Below, in pieces: positions 43,166 to 52,197 of a stretch of DNA of 64,000 nt. The notes beneath the pieces are model-generated. The model saw nothing but the letters and a program-made list of their open reading frames with translations, was not told the DNA's origin and did no database searches. The position numbers and the translations under genes are program-made. This DNA is from UBA8199 sp964507045. Lineage in GTDB: Bacteria > Verrucomicrobiota > Verrucomicrobiia > Limisphaerales > UBA8199. How positions within the stretch are numbered: the first letter of the stretch is position 1; each line of letters opens with the position of its first letter. Where the stretch lies: assembly GCA_964507045.1 (NCBI GenBank), contig CAZDOO010000017.1:12084-76083 (forward strand). Reading direction: 5' to 3'.

Positions 43166-44059
43166 CTAATAGGCCCGCAGCGTATCCAGCACGGCCTTGA
43201 TGCGCGGGACTTCGTGCGTGCGAAACAGGTCGGTCTTGCCCAGCGCGGCGAGCACCGCGAAGAACGGTTCGGCGCAACGCACTTCCTCGCCAAAATACTC
43301 GAAGGCATGGGGCAGGGCGTGGCAGACCGGGAAACCCAGCGCGCGCAGGCGGAAGGTGTTGAGGAACACTTTCATCTGGTGGCGCACTCGCGTGCTGCTG
43401 TCCTGCAGGTTGCGGTAATAGAATCCCAAACCCGGGTCGAGGAGTATCTTCTCCACGCCGTTGCGCGTGGCAATCTCGATCTGGCGCGCAAAGTAATCCT
43501 GCATGAGCGCCACCGGGTCGGTGCCGAAATCGAAGTTACCCACCTCCCGCACGTTCCGGCCCTGCACGTAGCAGATGATTACTGCGGCGCCGTGCGCCGC
43601 CACCATGCGGTAGAGTTCATCAGTGTGCTCGGTGCCGGTGAGGTTCAGGATGTTCGCGCCGGCTTCCAGGCAGGTGCGGGTTACTGCCGGCTGATAGGTT
43701 TCCACCGAGACGAGAATCCCCGCCTCCCGCAAAGCGCGCACAACTGGCAGCAGCTTGCTGTTCTGCTCGGCCTCGTCCAGTCGCGCCGCGTGGGCCAGGG
43801 TGGATTCCGCCCCCACGTCCACGATTTCCGCTCCTTGCTCGCGCATCTCGCGGCCCCGGCGCACGGCGCTTTCCACGGTGAGACAGACACTCTCGCGATA
43901 CCACGAGTCCGGCGAGAGATTGACCACGCCCATAATCGCGGGCCGCGAGTTGAAGGCAAACTGCTTGCCGCCGATGGCGAACTCCTTGACGCGCGCCTTG
44001 GCCGCGGCGCGGTTCTGCTCGACCAATGCGGCCAGTTCTTCCAATCCCAGCATGAGCAT
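43166..44059 (-). CDS. Dihydropteroate-synthase-like pterin-binding protein, non-canonical
   Basis: The 297-aa product shares the TIM barrel of DHPS (MGVVNLSPDSWY, VDVGAEST, GANILNLTG, DPGLGFYYRN) but differs at key sites: the DTxKxxV motif is ETYQPAV, and neither a GxSRKSF loop nor a terminal RVHD motif is present. It therefore probably binds a pterin or folate but does not make dihydropteroate; corrinoid/methyl-H4folate methyltransferases are one option. A normal folP lies at 51355. Its own promoter is expected in 44060-44155, shared with the divergent protease. Confidence 0.7.
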   Translation of the reverse strand: MLMLGLEELAALVEQNRAAAKARVKEFAIGGKQFAFNSRPAIMGVVNLSPDSWYRESVCLTVESAVRRGREMREQGAEIVDVGAESTLAHAARLDEAEQNSKLLPVVRALREAGILVSVETYQPAVTRTCLEAGANILNLTGTEHTDELYRMVAAHGAAVIICYVQGRNVREVGNFDFGTDPVALMQDYFARQIEIATRNGVEKILLDPGLGFYYRNLQDSSTRVRHQMKVFLNTFRLRALGFPVCHALPHAFEYFGEEVRCAEPFFAVLAALGKTDLFRTHEVPRIKAVLDTLRAY

Positions 44060-44155
44060 TAGGGTAGGGGAAAGCGTGGAACAGAAAAGGCAGAAGTTGC
44101 ATTTCCCGGATGGCGCCGGGAGGGAATATCATTGCATCCATTCCCGTAAACAAAT

Positions 44156-45991
44156 ATGAGAGCGGCCGTGAAAACGGTCATTACCTGGTTCATGCTCTAC
44201 GGCCTCGTGCTTTACGCCGGCGAACAATCCGCCCCGCCGCCTGATCTGGGCGAATACCACACGACCCGGAATGCGATCACAACCAGCATTCGTGTCGCCT
44301 CTCCGAGAGTGGAAGGGCAGACGGGCTACCTGGGTGTGTCGGTCGAACCGGACTCTTCGGGCGGCTTGGTCATTGCTGAGGTCGGTCCCGACTCGCCCGC
44401 GGCCAACGCCGGCCTGCGGAAGGCGGATCGTCTGGTTGCGGCGGACGGCAAGCCGGTGGGCTCGGCGGAAGAGTTGCGGACGATTGTGCAGGCGAAGTTG
44501 CCCGGCGACGCCCTTGCGCTCACGATCGAGCGCACTGGCGCGAAGCGCGACGTCACCGCGCGGCTGGAGGCCACCAGCCGGCCGCTGCAGCTCGGTGAAC
44601 GCGCGATCCTGGGCCTGCGCATGGCAGCCGCCTCCGACACTGTGGGCATCGAGGTGGTATCGGTCACCCAAGGCAAGCCGGCCGCGCTGGCGGGCATTCG
44701 CCCTGGGGACCGGATTCTGGAAGTTGATGGCGCTGAGCTGGGCGAAGCCAGGAGCCTGACCGATACACTGTTGGAGAAGCGCCCGGGCGATACCGTGAAA
44801 CTCACCGTTCGCCGCAAATCGAGGGAACGGGAGATGCCGGTGACGCTGGTCGCGGACGACTCGGATTCCGCGCTGGCGCCTGAGGAGCGCCGCGTGCTGA
44901 CCCCCTGGAAGAAACCCGTCTTCAGGCTTGCGGTGCTGTGCGTCGAGTTCGCCGATGTGAAACACAATCCGCGGGTGCCGCGCGAGGAATGGGAGAAGGC
45001 CTATTTCAGCCGCGATACCTACCACCAGACCAATGCCACCGGGCAGGCGGTTTATGGCAGCATGGCCGATTACTACCGTGAAGTTTCCTGTGGCAAGCTG
45101 CGCGTCGAGGGGAGGGTGTTCGATTGGGTGCAGGCCGGCAAGAAGCGCATTGAATACAACCTGCCCACCCGCTCGAAGGCGAAGACGGATTTCTTCAGTG
45201 AGATCGTGCGGGCGGTGGTGGCGCGCGACGGCAAGGAGGCGCTGAAAGACTTTGACGGGCTGGCGTTTGTTTACGCGGGACCGCGGCTGCCGGAGGCGTT
45301 GCGCAGCAGTATCCTGTGGGCGCATCGCTCGCGTGTGACTATTGACGGCAAGTCGTGGTCCTATGTCATCGTGCCCGAAGGGGGCGAGCGCATGAGCAAC
45401 ATCAGCACGATGTGCCACGAGTTCGGCCACGTCCTCGGCTTGCCCGACCTTTACGCGCGGCCGGAGAATCCCGGCAGCGAAGGCGCGGGCGTGTGGACGA
45501 TCATGTCCAACCAGTTCCGGAACGGACGCCCGCAGCACTGCTGCGCCTGGTGCAAGGAACAAATGGGCTGGCTTATGCCCGTTGTGATTGATCCCGCCGT
45601 GAAGCAGAAGCTCATTCTGGGTCCGGTGGAAGGCAGCGATCACGAATGCTACAAGGTCCTCTTGCGTCCCGACGGCAGCGAGTACCTGCTGCTGGAGAAT
45701 CGCCGCAAGAAGGACTTTGATGCCGGCCTGCCGGCTGAGGGGTTGCTCATCTGGCGGGTGGTTGCCAACCGTCCCATCCTGGAGGAGGCCCACGGCGTTG
45801 AAGGCCCGGCCGGTCCGCGTGTCTTCCTCAGCTCCGTGCCGTGGCCCAGCAAGAGCAATCACGCCTTCACTCCGCTCACCACGCCCTCGAGCCGCTCACA
45901 ATTAGGCGGCGGCCTGCCGGTGAATCTGACCAACATCCGTGAGTTGGCGGACGGCCGGGTCATCTTCCAGATCGGCTACGAATACGAGTGA
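44156..45991 (+). CDS. M6-family metalloprotease with two PDZ domains
   Basis: The 611-aa product has an N-terminal signal segment, two tandem PDZ domains (about residues 55-145 with YLGVSVEP and 150-240 with ILGLRMAA, each with a GLRKADRL or GIRPGDRI groove motif), and an M6 (immune inhibitor A-like) catalytic domain with HEFGHVLGLPD at 421-431 (zinc ligands His421, His425, Asp431; base Glu422). It is predicted to be a secreted protease; PDZ domains N-terminal to an M6 domain are unusual, since PDZ usually accompanies S1C or S41 proteases. Confidence 0.87.
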   Translation: MRAAVKTVITWFMLYGLVLYAGEQSAPPPDLGEYHTTRNAITTSIRVASPRVEGQTGYLGVSVEPDSSGGLVIAEVGPDSPAANAGLRKADRLVAADGKPVGSAEELRTIVQAKLPGDALALTIERTGAKRDVTARLEATSRPLQLGERAILGLRMAAASDTVGIEVVSVTQGKPAALAGIRPGDRILEVDGAELGEARSLTDTLLEKRPGDTVKLTVRRKSREREMPVTLVADDSDSALAPEERRVLTPWKKPVFRLAVLCVEFADVKHNPRVPREEWEKAYFSRDTYHQTNATGQAVYGSMADYYREVSCGKLRVEGRVFDWVQAGKKRIEYNLPTRSKAKTDFFSEIVRAVVARDGKEALKDFDGLAFVYAGPRLPEALRSSILWAHRSRVTIDGKSWSYVIVPEGGERMSNISTMCHEFGHVLGLPDLYARPENPGSEGAGVWTIMSNQFRNGRPQHCCAWCKEQMGWLMPVVIDPAVKQKLILGPVEGSDHECYKVLLRPDGSEYLLLENRRKKDFDAGLPAEGLLIWRVVANRPILEEAHGVEGPAGPRVFLSSVPWPSKSNHAFTPLTTPSSRSQLGGGLPVNLTNIRELADGRVIFQIGYEYE

Positions 45992-46077
45992 TCGCCCGTT
46001 TGTTCCCCACAGCCAGGCGACTTGTTCGCAATGGGGAATAGTGCTGGCGGCGGATGTGAGCCCTGAAGTCAGGAAAG

Positions 46078-46154
46078 TGGCGCGCCCGCCGCGACTCGAA
46101 CGCGGGACCCTCTGCTTAGAAGGCAGATGCTCTATCCAACTGAGCTACGGGCGC
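46078..46154 (-). tRNA. tRNA-Arg (TCT)
   Basis: On the minus strand GCGCCCG (46154-46148) pairs with CGGGCGC (46088-46082), followed by G73 and CCA (46078-46080). The D arm has GTTGGATAGAGC, the anticodon loop is CTTCTAAG with anticodon TCT (AGA codons), and the T loop is TTCGAGT. All arms pair well. Confidence 0.95.
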
Positions 46155-46306
46155 ATTGTGCTGCAACCGCAACACTTGCAGTTCGCATAGTCTCGATCAA
46201 TTTACCACGGGCAGCCGCTTGTGTGCCGCGCAATAACTATCGAGTGCCTTATCAAGCGCAAACTATGCTCGTCTGCGCACAAAAGGCAAGCTGATCCGAT
46301 GCTGGC

Positions 46307-46396
46307 TCAAGGACGGCGGGCGTAGTGCTTGGGGGAGACGCCCATGAAGGAGAGGAAGGTGGCGTTGAAGTGGCTGAGACTGTCGAACCCGGGAGC
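46307..46396 (-). pseudogene. C-terminal fragment of an AraC-family regulator
   Basis: The minus strand encodes GFDSLSHFNATFLSFMGVSPKHYARRP and a stop, which is the second helix-turn-helix and signature end of AraC/XylS proteins. Only about 29 codons remain; upstream it meets the stop of the nuclease gene at 46400. Everything N-terminal is lost. It suggests that a regulator of the adjacent sugar cluster has been deleted. Confidence 0.75.
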
Positions 46397-46399
46397 GCG

Positions 46400-47266
46400 C
46401 TACAATCCAAAATCAGCCATTACCGGGATGTGGTCGCTCAAGGTCACAGAAAGCGGATCTTCTGGATTCGTTCTGAAGGCACGTTCAAACAGTATGCGAC
46501 ATGCACGCGCGCGGGTTGCCAGCGGTGCAGATACCCAGACGTAGTCTATTCTGCCCACCGGCTTATCGCTGGTTATAGAGCAATCTGATGTTCCTGCTGT
46601 TTTGACCTTGGCGAAGATGTCCACCAATCCTGCCTGGACCCAGCGCGGGTATTCCGGGCCAGTCGGCCGGTGATTCAGATCGCCCTGCAGCAGCACGCGA
46701 TCGCCTTTTTCGAGGCTCGGCCCGATGACCTTCAGCATCTCGGACACCTCGCGAGCCCGCACCGCGGCATCGGACGGGTGCAAGTGCGCGCTAAAGAACT
46801 GGATTTCCCCTCCCGGCGCGCGGATGACCGCGCGTCCCCAGTGGCGAGTGAACAGGTCCTTGGGCCGCTCCGGCCAGCTTACCAAGGGACAATTCTGCGG
46901 ACTGACAATCTCGTGCTTGCTCAGCACAGCGCCATTCCACCCGCCGGAAAAGAAGGCGTATTTCATGCCGAGCTGGTTCGCAATGGATGCGACAACTTCC
47001 TTGGGCGGGGCCTCCTGGAAGCTGACAATGTCGGGTTCATAGAGCGCAAGTTCCAGCGCCATCCGCGTTGGAACCTGCGACTCGGCGGCCTTGAGGAACG
47101 GCTTTGCCTCCGGGCTCACGCTGTAGCCGTGGCACCTCAGGATGTTATAGGTGATGGTGCGCAAGCGTGGAGCCTGGCCGGCCGCAAGGGCCAGGCCGGC
47201 CGGCATGATCATTTGAACTGCGCCCGCAGCGACAGCGGTCATGAGAAAGTCACGGCGTGTTTGCAT
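46400..47266 (-). CDS. Exported endonuclease/exonuclease/phosphatase-family protein
   Basis: The 288-aa product has a twin-arginine-like signal (QTRRDFLMTAVAAGAV) and the EEP fold: ITYNILRCHG (Asn), VSFQEAPP (metal Glu), LQGDLNHRPTGPEY (Asp, Asn), and SDHIPVMADF (catalytic Asp-His). EEP members cleave nucleic acids or phosphoesters; export suggests a phosphodiesterase or sphingomyelinase-like job. It follows the FGGY kinase gene by 12 bases and is probably on the same transcript. Confidence 0.85.
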   Translation of the reverse strand: MQTRRDFLMTAVAAGAVQMIMPAGLALAAGQAPRLRTITYNILRCHGYSVSPEAKPFLKAAESQVPTRMALELALYEPDIVSFQEAPPKEVVASIANQLGMKYAFFSGGWNGAVLSKHEIVSPQNCPLVSWPERPKDLFTRHWGRAVIRAPGGEIQFFSAHLHPSDAAVRAREVSEMLKVIGPSLEKGDRVLLQGDLNHRPTGPEYPRWVQAGLVDIFAKVKTAGTSDCSITSDKPVGRIDYVWVSAPLATRARACRILFERAFRTNPEDPLSVTLSDHIPVMADFGL

Positions 47267-47278
47267 AGTGCAAATAGT

Positions 47279-48670
47279 TTAGATCGTTTGCGGAAGAGCT
47301 TGATAGTGTTCGCGGGCGAAGGCAATAGCATCTGCAACCGAGGGGAAGCGCCCACTGAAGGCCAGGGAGAGAACCAGCAAGCCAAGCAGCGTGTCTTCTT
47401 CTGAAGCTGCAAGGCGGTGGGCATGGCCGAGGCGCTGACAGATGAGCCGACGCAACAGGCCGGTCTTTAACGCCACACCGCCAGAAAAGACGAGCCGTGT
47501 CCAATCTTTATCCGGGGCGATGCGGGCGGCGCACCGCGCATAGTTATCCGCCATTCCGGCGAAGGCCGCGTGAAAGAGGTTGCCCACAGTAAGGTTTTCC
47601 TCGCGGACATTCGTAATGGCGCCATGATCACCCACGGCACTGAAGTAGAAGGCCGGATTTACACACAGGTCGGTTGATTCAACCTTGGCAGCTTCCGAGA
47701 GGATATAGTCCCATGGGTCTGGCAGGTTCACACCTTGTGCCTGGGCCATCTCAGTGAGCAGATGGACAAGGGCATTGAGCGCGCGTCCGCCCGGAATGTG
47801 CGTGATGGTCTTGAGAAATCGGCCATCGAACCACGGGCGCGTTTGGAAGTCGCCAAACTCGCACCCGCGCGCCAGTTGGATTACCGCCGAGCCGGTTGAG
47901 ATGTTGACCGACAGCTCGCCTTCGTCGAGGAAAGCTCCTACCTGGGAGCAGTGATAATCGCCAACGGGCATGAAGATGGGCAGACTGCGGGAGCTGACTC
48001 GGCATTTCCCCGCCACGGCCCCCTGGGGGACAATTTCCGGCCAGCGGAACCGGTCGAGCCCGAGCTTCCGGATCACGGGCCGGTGCCAGTTCAGCGTTTG
48101 GACATTGAGCGCACCGTGGGCGAAGGCATTGGTCACATCGGACTTCGGCAGGCAGCCGCACAGGTTGGCGATGACAAAGTTGGGCAGGGAGGCGGCGACG
48201 ACGGGTTCAACGGGCAGGCGGTTGTTCTGTGCCAGCCAGAACAGGTAACAAAGCGGCAAGCCCGGACGCGGCTCGTTGCCCAGCTCCTGGCGTTCTTCGC
48301 GAGTGATACGCCGATTCACTTCATCAAAGTAACTACCATGGCTGCCCGGGAAGGGTTGCAGGGCGCGCTGGTCCTGCCAGTTAATGGCATTCGAAACCGC
48401 CTCACCGTTCTCGGTGGTGAATACCATCCCATGGAGCTGACCGCACATCACGATGCCCGCGGCGTCAGACGCGTGGCAAAGCAGGCGATCGAGGAGACAA
48501 CGGGTGGCTGCAACAATCTCGGTTGGAACGAATTCGCGGAACGCCGGAGCCAGGCCGCGGGCCGGCTCCGGAAACGGCTGACGCTCGATGTGCCGGATCG
48601 CCAGTGTGTCGAGATCGAGCACCGCGCCCTTGAGGAACGACGTGCCCAGATCAATGCCAATGAACCGCAT
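47279..48670 (-). CDS. FGGY-family carbohydrate kinase
   Basis: The 463-aa product has the FGGY pattern: FIGIDLGTSFLKGAVLDLD (phosphate 1), GQLHGMVF, NWQDQRA with catalytic Asp, NISTGSAV and a late VFSGGVALKTGLL adenosine motif. FGGY kinases phosphorylate xylulose, fuculose, rhamnulose, glycerol or sedoheptulose; specificity cannot be assigned. It starts 12 bases downstream of the FAH gene. With FAH and SDR remains upstream it fits deoxy-sugar catabolism. Confidence 0.82.
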   Translation of the reverse strand: MRFIGIDLGTSFLKGAVLDLDTLAIRHIERQPFPEPARGLAPAFREFVPTEIVAATRCLLDRLLCHASDAAGIVMCGQLHGMVFTTENGEAVSNAINWQDQRALQPFPGSHGSYFDEVNRRITREERQELGNEPRPGLPLCYLFWLAQNNRLPVEPVVAASLPNFVIANLCGCLPKSDVTNAFAHGALNVQTLNWHRPVIRKLGLDRFRWPEIVPQGAVAGKCRVSSRSLPIFMPVGDYHCSQVGAFLDEGELSVNISTGSAVIQLARGCEFGDFQTRPWFDGRFLKTITHIPGGRALNALVHLLTEMAQAQGVNLPDPWDYILSEAAKVESTDLCVNPAFYFSAVGDHGAITNVREENLTVGNLFHAAFAGMADNYARCAARIAPDKDWTRLVFSGGVALKTGLLRRLICQRLGHAHRLAASEEDTLLGLLVLSLAFSGRFPSVADAIAFAREHYQALPQTI

Positions 48671-48682
48671 TGCGGTATGTGG

Positions 48683-49486
48683 TCAGGTCTCCGCAACCAC
48701 CGGATTGGTCAGCGCGCCGATGCGATCAATCTCGATCGTGATGGTGTCGCCGGGTTTGAGGAACACGGGCGGCTTCCGCGCGAAGCCGACTCCGTGGGGC
48801 GTTCCGGTGAGAATGACTGTGCCCGGCAGCAGCGTTGTGCTGCCGCTCAGGAAGGAAACGAGCGTGGGCACATCAAAGATCATGTCGTCGCAACGCCAGT
48901 CTTGCATCGTCTGGCCGTTGAGCAGGCTTCGGATCTTCAAAACGGCGGGGTCGGGGATCTCGTCCTTGAGCACAAGGCACGGCCCCAGCGGCGCGAAAGT
49001 GTCGAACGTCTTGCCCCGGCACCACTGGCTGCTGCCCCATTTGCCTTGCCAGTCGCGGGCGCTGACGTCGTTGGCGCACGTGTAGCCGAGCACATAATCG
49101 AGCGCCGCTTGCTTGCACACATTCTTGCAGCGTTTGCCGATGACGACGGCCAGCTCACACTCGTAGTCCACCTGGTCACTGCGCAGATGGCGCGGCAGTT
49201 CAATCGGATCGCCGGGGTTTTGCACGGCGGCCGGGGACTTCATGAACAGCACCGGGTATTGCGGAATGGCGGCGTTGCCTTCCTCGGCGTGCCGACGGTA
49301 GTTCAGGCCGATGCAGAAGAACGCCACCGGCGCGACGGGTGCGAGGAGCTTCCTAACTTGTGCGGGCTGCTTGGTGACTTCGTAGGCGCCAAAGATGTCG
49401 CCGACGATTTGCAGCGCGGAGCCATCGGGCAGTTGCGCCGCATGGCGCGCGGCGCCTTGGGCATCTTCGTATCGAATGATTCGCAT
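48683..49486 (-). CDS. Fumarylacetoacetate-hydrolase-family enzyme
   Basis: The 267-aa product has the FAH fold: FFCIGLNYRRHAEE, LFMKSPAAVQNPGD, metal-binding DYECELAVVIGK, GYTCANDVSARDWQ, KTFDTFAPLGP, and LLPGTVILTGTPHGVGF. Such enzymes split 2,4-diketo acids; the bacterial branch includes 2,4-diketo-3-deoxy-L-fuconate hydrolase. That role fits with an SDR fragment directly upstream and a sugar kinase directly downstream. Confidence 0.85.
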   Translation of the reverse strand: MRIIRYEDAQGAARHAAQLPDGSALQIVGDIFGAYEVTKQPAQVRKLLAPVAPVAFFCIGLNYRRHAEEGNAAIPQYPVLFMKSPAAVQNPGDPIELPRHLRSDQVDYECELAVVIGKRCKNVCKQAALDYVLGYTCANDVSARDWQGKWGSSQWCRGKTFDTFAPLGPCLVLKDEIPDPAVLKIRSLLNGQTMQDWRCDDMIFDVPTLVSFLSGSTTLLPGTVILTGTPHGVGFARKPPVFLKPGDTITIEIDRIGALTNPVVAET

Positions 49487-49504
49487 AGGGACAGTATCGG
49501 TTGA

Positions 49505-49580
49505 TTATTCTCCGGCCATGCAGCCCCCGTCAACGACCATTGCGCTGCCGGTCACAAACGGGGCGTGTTTGGGGTCCGTC
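49505..49580 (-). pseudogene. C-terminal fragment of a short-chain dehydrogenase (SDR)
   Basis: The minus strand reads DPKHAPFVTGSAMVVDGGCMAGE and a stop, the last beta strand and C-terminus of classical SDR enzymes (ITGxxxxVDGG motif). Upstream the frame loses similarity near 49580. The stop lies 18 bases before the FAH start, the spacing of an operon, so the SDR was probably the preceding operon gene and has been deleted. Confidence 0.7.
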
Positions 49581-49946
49581 CTTATTCGGCTTCCTCCGAA
49601 GCAGAACTCAAGGCAACGGTCCGCGAATGGAAATGCCGGGGACTGAAGCCCCGCCTGCGAAGTTTCGTCGTCAGGTCCAAGCCTGCCGGCTCCCCCTCGC
49701 TCGGTTGCACCCTGTTACCCCGTGGTTGCACCCGCAGGACAGGCCATACAGGCGTTTGTAACATGGCCCCCTGTGGGGGGGCGCTTGGGGTTTGCAGGCC
49801 CAGCCAAGGCCCCTTACCGCTTCAGAAACAGGCACAGTATCCGGTTCTCTCGTTGTCGTGGTTGGGGGCTGCCTTCGGGACCGCCACAAGTCCGCAAGAT
49901 TGGAAAAGCCAGCTTCAGCATGATGCGCTAAGCTGGGGCAACGATC
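49581..49946. other. Intergenic region, nothing recognised
   Basis: About 370 bases between the SDR fragment and the AraC-GyrI gene. Open frames on both strands lack motifs. The left part may be scrambled remains of the SDR gene, and short poly-G/poly-C tracts occur near 49773-49785. Confidence 0.4.
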
Positions 49947-50825
49947 ATGGATTCAAGCATGGCAACACGGACCGAGACGGTCCGGGATCATCGGGAGCGC
50001 CTCAACAAGGTGCTGCTCTATTTACAGGAAAAGGCCGGCGCGTCGTTCTCGGTGGAGCAGCTTGCCCGGATTGCGTGCTTTTCCCCATTCCATTTTCATC
50101 GGCTCTTCCAGGCCTATGTGGGGGAGCCGCTCAGCGCGCACGTGCGCCGCCTCCGGCTGGAACGGGCCGCGCTGCGGTTGCGCACTTCGCGCGCGTCGGT
50201 CACCGAGATCGCGCTGGATACGGGCTATGAGACTTCCGCGGCCTTCAACAAGGCCTTCCAACGCCACTTTCAAGTCAGCCCGACAGCATTCCGCCGGTCG
50301 CCATCCATCAGCTTCAAGACCGCACCGAAACTTAAACCAGTCAGTCGAGTCCCCATTGATATGAAACCAGAGATTGTCAAACGAACCGAACAGCAAGCCA
50401 TCTTCGTCCGCCGCACCGGCGCTTACAAGGAATCCGCGGGCGCCGCCTGGGAGGCGGTGTGCCATTACGCCTACTCGCACCGTCTCGTTAAGCCCGGGCG
50501 GGAATTCATCGGCATTAGTCACGACGATCCGCAGATCACCGCCCAGGAGAAGCTGCGTTACGACGCCTGCATCACGGTCAGCCAGCCGGTGAAACCGGAA
50601 GGGGAGGTCGGGGTGCAGCAGATCGCGGGCGGGCGGTATGCGAGGTTCCTGCACAAAGGGCCGTATGAGAACCTGCTGGGGACCTACAAGGTCATTTTCA
50701 GCGAGTGGCTTCCCGGCAGCGGCAAGGAATTGCGCGATGTGCCCAGCTTCGAGGTGTATTTGAATAGTCCGCCGCGCACCCGGCCGGAGAACCTGAGGAC
50801 CGAGATCTACATTCCGTTGAAGTAA
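49947..50825 (+). CDS. AraC-type regulator with GyrI-like effector domain
   Basis: The 292-aa product has an N-terminal AraC HTH pair (residues about 15-115; VEQLARIACFSPFHFHRLF and VTEIALDTGYETSAAFNKAF) and a C-terminal GyrI-like/SbmC domain (about 135-292) with GRYARFLHKGPYENL. This Rob-like layout binds hydrophobic small molecules and activates efflux or stress genes. Two start candidates, 49947 and 49959, are in frame. No transporter is adjacent. Confidence 0.88.
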   Translation: MDSSMATRTETVRDHRERLNKVLLYLQEKAGASFSVEQLARIACFSPFHFHRLFQAYVGEPLSAHVRRLRLERAALRLRTSRASVTEIALDTGYETSAAFNKAFQRHFQVSPTAFRRSPSISFKTAPKLKPVSRVPIDMKPEIVKRTEQQAIFVRRTGAYKESAGAAWEAVCHYAYSHRLVKPGREFIGISHDDPQITAQEKLRYDACITVSQPVKPEGEVGVQQIAGGRYARFLHKGPYENLLGTYKVIFSEWLPGSGKELRDVPSFEVYLNSPPRTRPENLRTEIYIPLK

Positions 50826-50939
50826 CGGGGCCGGTATCAGCGCCACGGGCACGCATTTCAGGCGCGTGGCGCGTTGGAACACGCTGGCCGGGGCAGAATT
50901 GCCGATTGCCTTGGACCAATTCCTCGCTATGGTGGGCGC

Positions 50940-51335
50940 ATGAGCCTGGCTCGGAAACTACTTCATACGCGATACCGCGTGGACGATCTGGAACGGACGG
51001 TGAAATTCTACCGCGAGGTGCTCGGCTTGCAGGAAGTGCGCCGGCATAAATCGCCCCGGGGCTCCGAGCTGGTATTCCTCAAGGCGCCGGGGAGCGAGGA
51101 GCTGATCGAGCTATGCTGCTTTCCGGCGGGCGGCGCGGTGCAGGTGCAGCCGGACTTGACGCACCTGGCGTTTGAAGTAGACAGCCTGGAAGCGTTTGGC
51201 CGGCACCTGGCGCGGCTGGGGCTGAAGTATTCCGACGGCCCGCAGCTCAACGCGGACGGGGGCGGCATCGCCTTCATCGACGCGCCGGAGGGCTATGAAA
51301 TTGAGCTGATCCAGCCGGCCAAGTCCGGCGGCTGA
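50940..51335 (+). CDS. Glyoxalase/VOC-family protein (lactoylglutathione lyase-like)
   Basis: The 131-aa product has two beta-alpha-beta-beta-beta modules. Candidate metal ligands are His9 (LLHTRYRV), Glu in SELVFL, His in LTHLAFEV and Glu in YEIELIQ, the full set of glyoxalase I. DLERTVKFYREVLGL is characteristic. It probably detoxifies methylglyoxal with a thiol cofactor. It precedes folP by 19 bases. Confidence 0.82.
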   Translation: MSLARKLLHTRYRVDDLERTVKFYREVLGLQEVRRHKSPRGSELVFLKAPGSEELIELCCFPAGGAVQVQPDLTHLAFEVDSLEAFGRHLARLGLKYSDGPQLNADGGGIAFIDAPEGYEIELIQPAKSGG

Positions 51336-51354
51336 GGTTTTCCCTGCGCAAGGT

Positions 51355-52197
51355 GTGAAGCTTCGCTGCCGCCAGTTTGAGTTTGTCTTCCCGCGCCCGG
51401 CGCTGGTGATGGGCATTGTGAACGTCACGCCCGACTCGTTCTATGATGGCGGGCGGTTCCTGGACACGCCGGCCGCGGTGGCTCATGCGTTGCAACTGAT
51501 CGCGCAGGGTGCGGAGATTATTGATGTGGGGGGCGAATCCACGCGGCCGGGTGCTTTGCCTGTGGCCGAGGCTGAAGAACTGCGCCGGGTCATGCCAGTG
51601 ATCGAGCAGTTGGCCGGGCAGGTCAAAGTGCCAATTGCCATTGACACCGTCAAACCCGGCGTTGCCCGGGCGGCCCTGGCGGCAGGGGCCAGCATCGTCA
51701 ATGACGTGGGCGCCAATCGGGAAGACGAGACTTTGTGGCGGCTGGTGGCCGAGGCCCGGGCCGGCTACGTGTGCATGCACGCGCAAGGCACGCCGCGCAC
51801 CATGCAGATCAATCCCGCCTACGTTGATGTGGTCCGCGAGGTCGGGGAATTCTTTGCGGAGCGCATTCGGCGATTGGACGATTGCGGAGTGAGCCGGGAG
51901 CAGCTTATACTCGATCCCGGGATTGGCTTTGGCAAAACGGTCGAGCACAACTTGCAGTTGCTCGGGGCGGCGCGAAACTTCGCGAGGTTTGAGCGTCCCC
52001 TGCTGCTAGGCGTTTCGCGCAAGTCCTTTATCGGGAAGCTGCTGGGCGCGGAGCCGGCAGCGCGGCTGCCGGGGGCGTTGGCGTGCGCCTGCGTCACGGT
52101 GGCGGCGGGGGTGTGCATCGTCCGCGCCCATGATGTCGCGGAGACCGTGCAGGCAATTCGGATGACCGAGGCAATCCTGGCAAGGCAGAACGCATAA
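51355..52197 (+). CDS. folP: Dihydropteroate synthase (FolP)
   Basis: The 280-aa product carries the complete DHPS signature: MGIVNVTPDSFYDGG, IDVGGESTRPGA, IDTVKPGVARAAL, NDVGANRE, DPGIGFGKT, GVSRKSFIG and terminal IVRAHDV. It condenses pABA with hydroxymethyl-dihydropterin in folate synthesis. The start is a GTG. Its stop overlaps the cdaA ATG (TAATG). The DHPS-like gene at 43166 lacks several of these residues. Confidence 0.95.
   Translation: MKLRCRQFEFVFPRPALVMGIVNVTPDSFYDGGRFLDTPAAVAHALQLIAQGAEIIDVGGESTRPGALPVAEAEELRRVMPVIEQLAGQVKVPIAIDTVKPGVARAALAAGASIVNDVGANREDETLWRLVAEARAGYVCMHAQGTPRTMQINPAYVDVVREVGEFFAERIRRLDDCGVSREQLILDPGIGFGKTVEHNLQLLGAARNFARFERPLLLGVSRKSFIGKLLGAEPAARLPGALACACVTVAAGVCIVRAHDVAETVQAIRMTEAILARQNA

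Noticed and set aside
43166..44059. Second folP gene
   Set aside because: Key DHPS residues (DTxK motif, SRKSF loop, RVHD end) are missing, unlike the gene at 51355.
44129..45862. 577-codon open frame on the minus strand
   Set aside because: Antisense of the M6 protease, which has the full zinc motif and PDZ domains.
47951..49504. 517-codon open frame on the plus strand
   Set aside because: Spans two clear minus-strand genes (FGGY kinase and FAH) and has no motifs.
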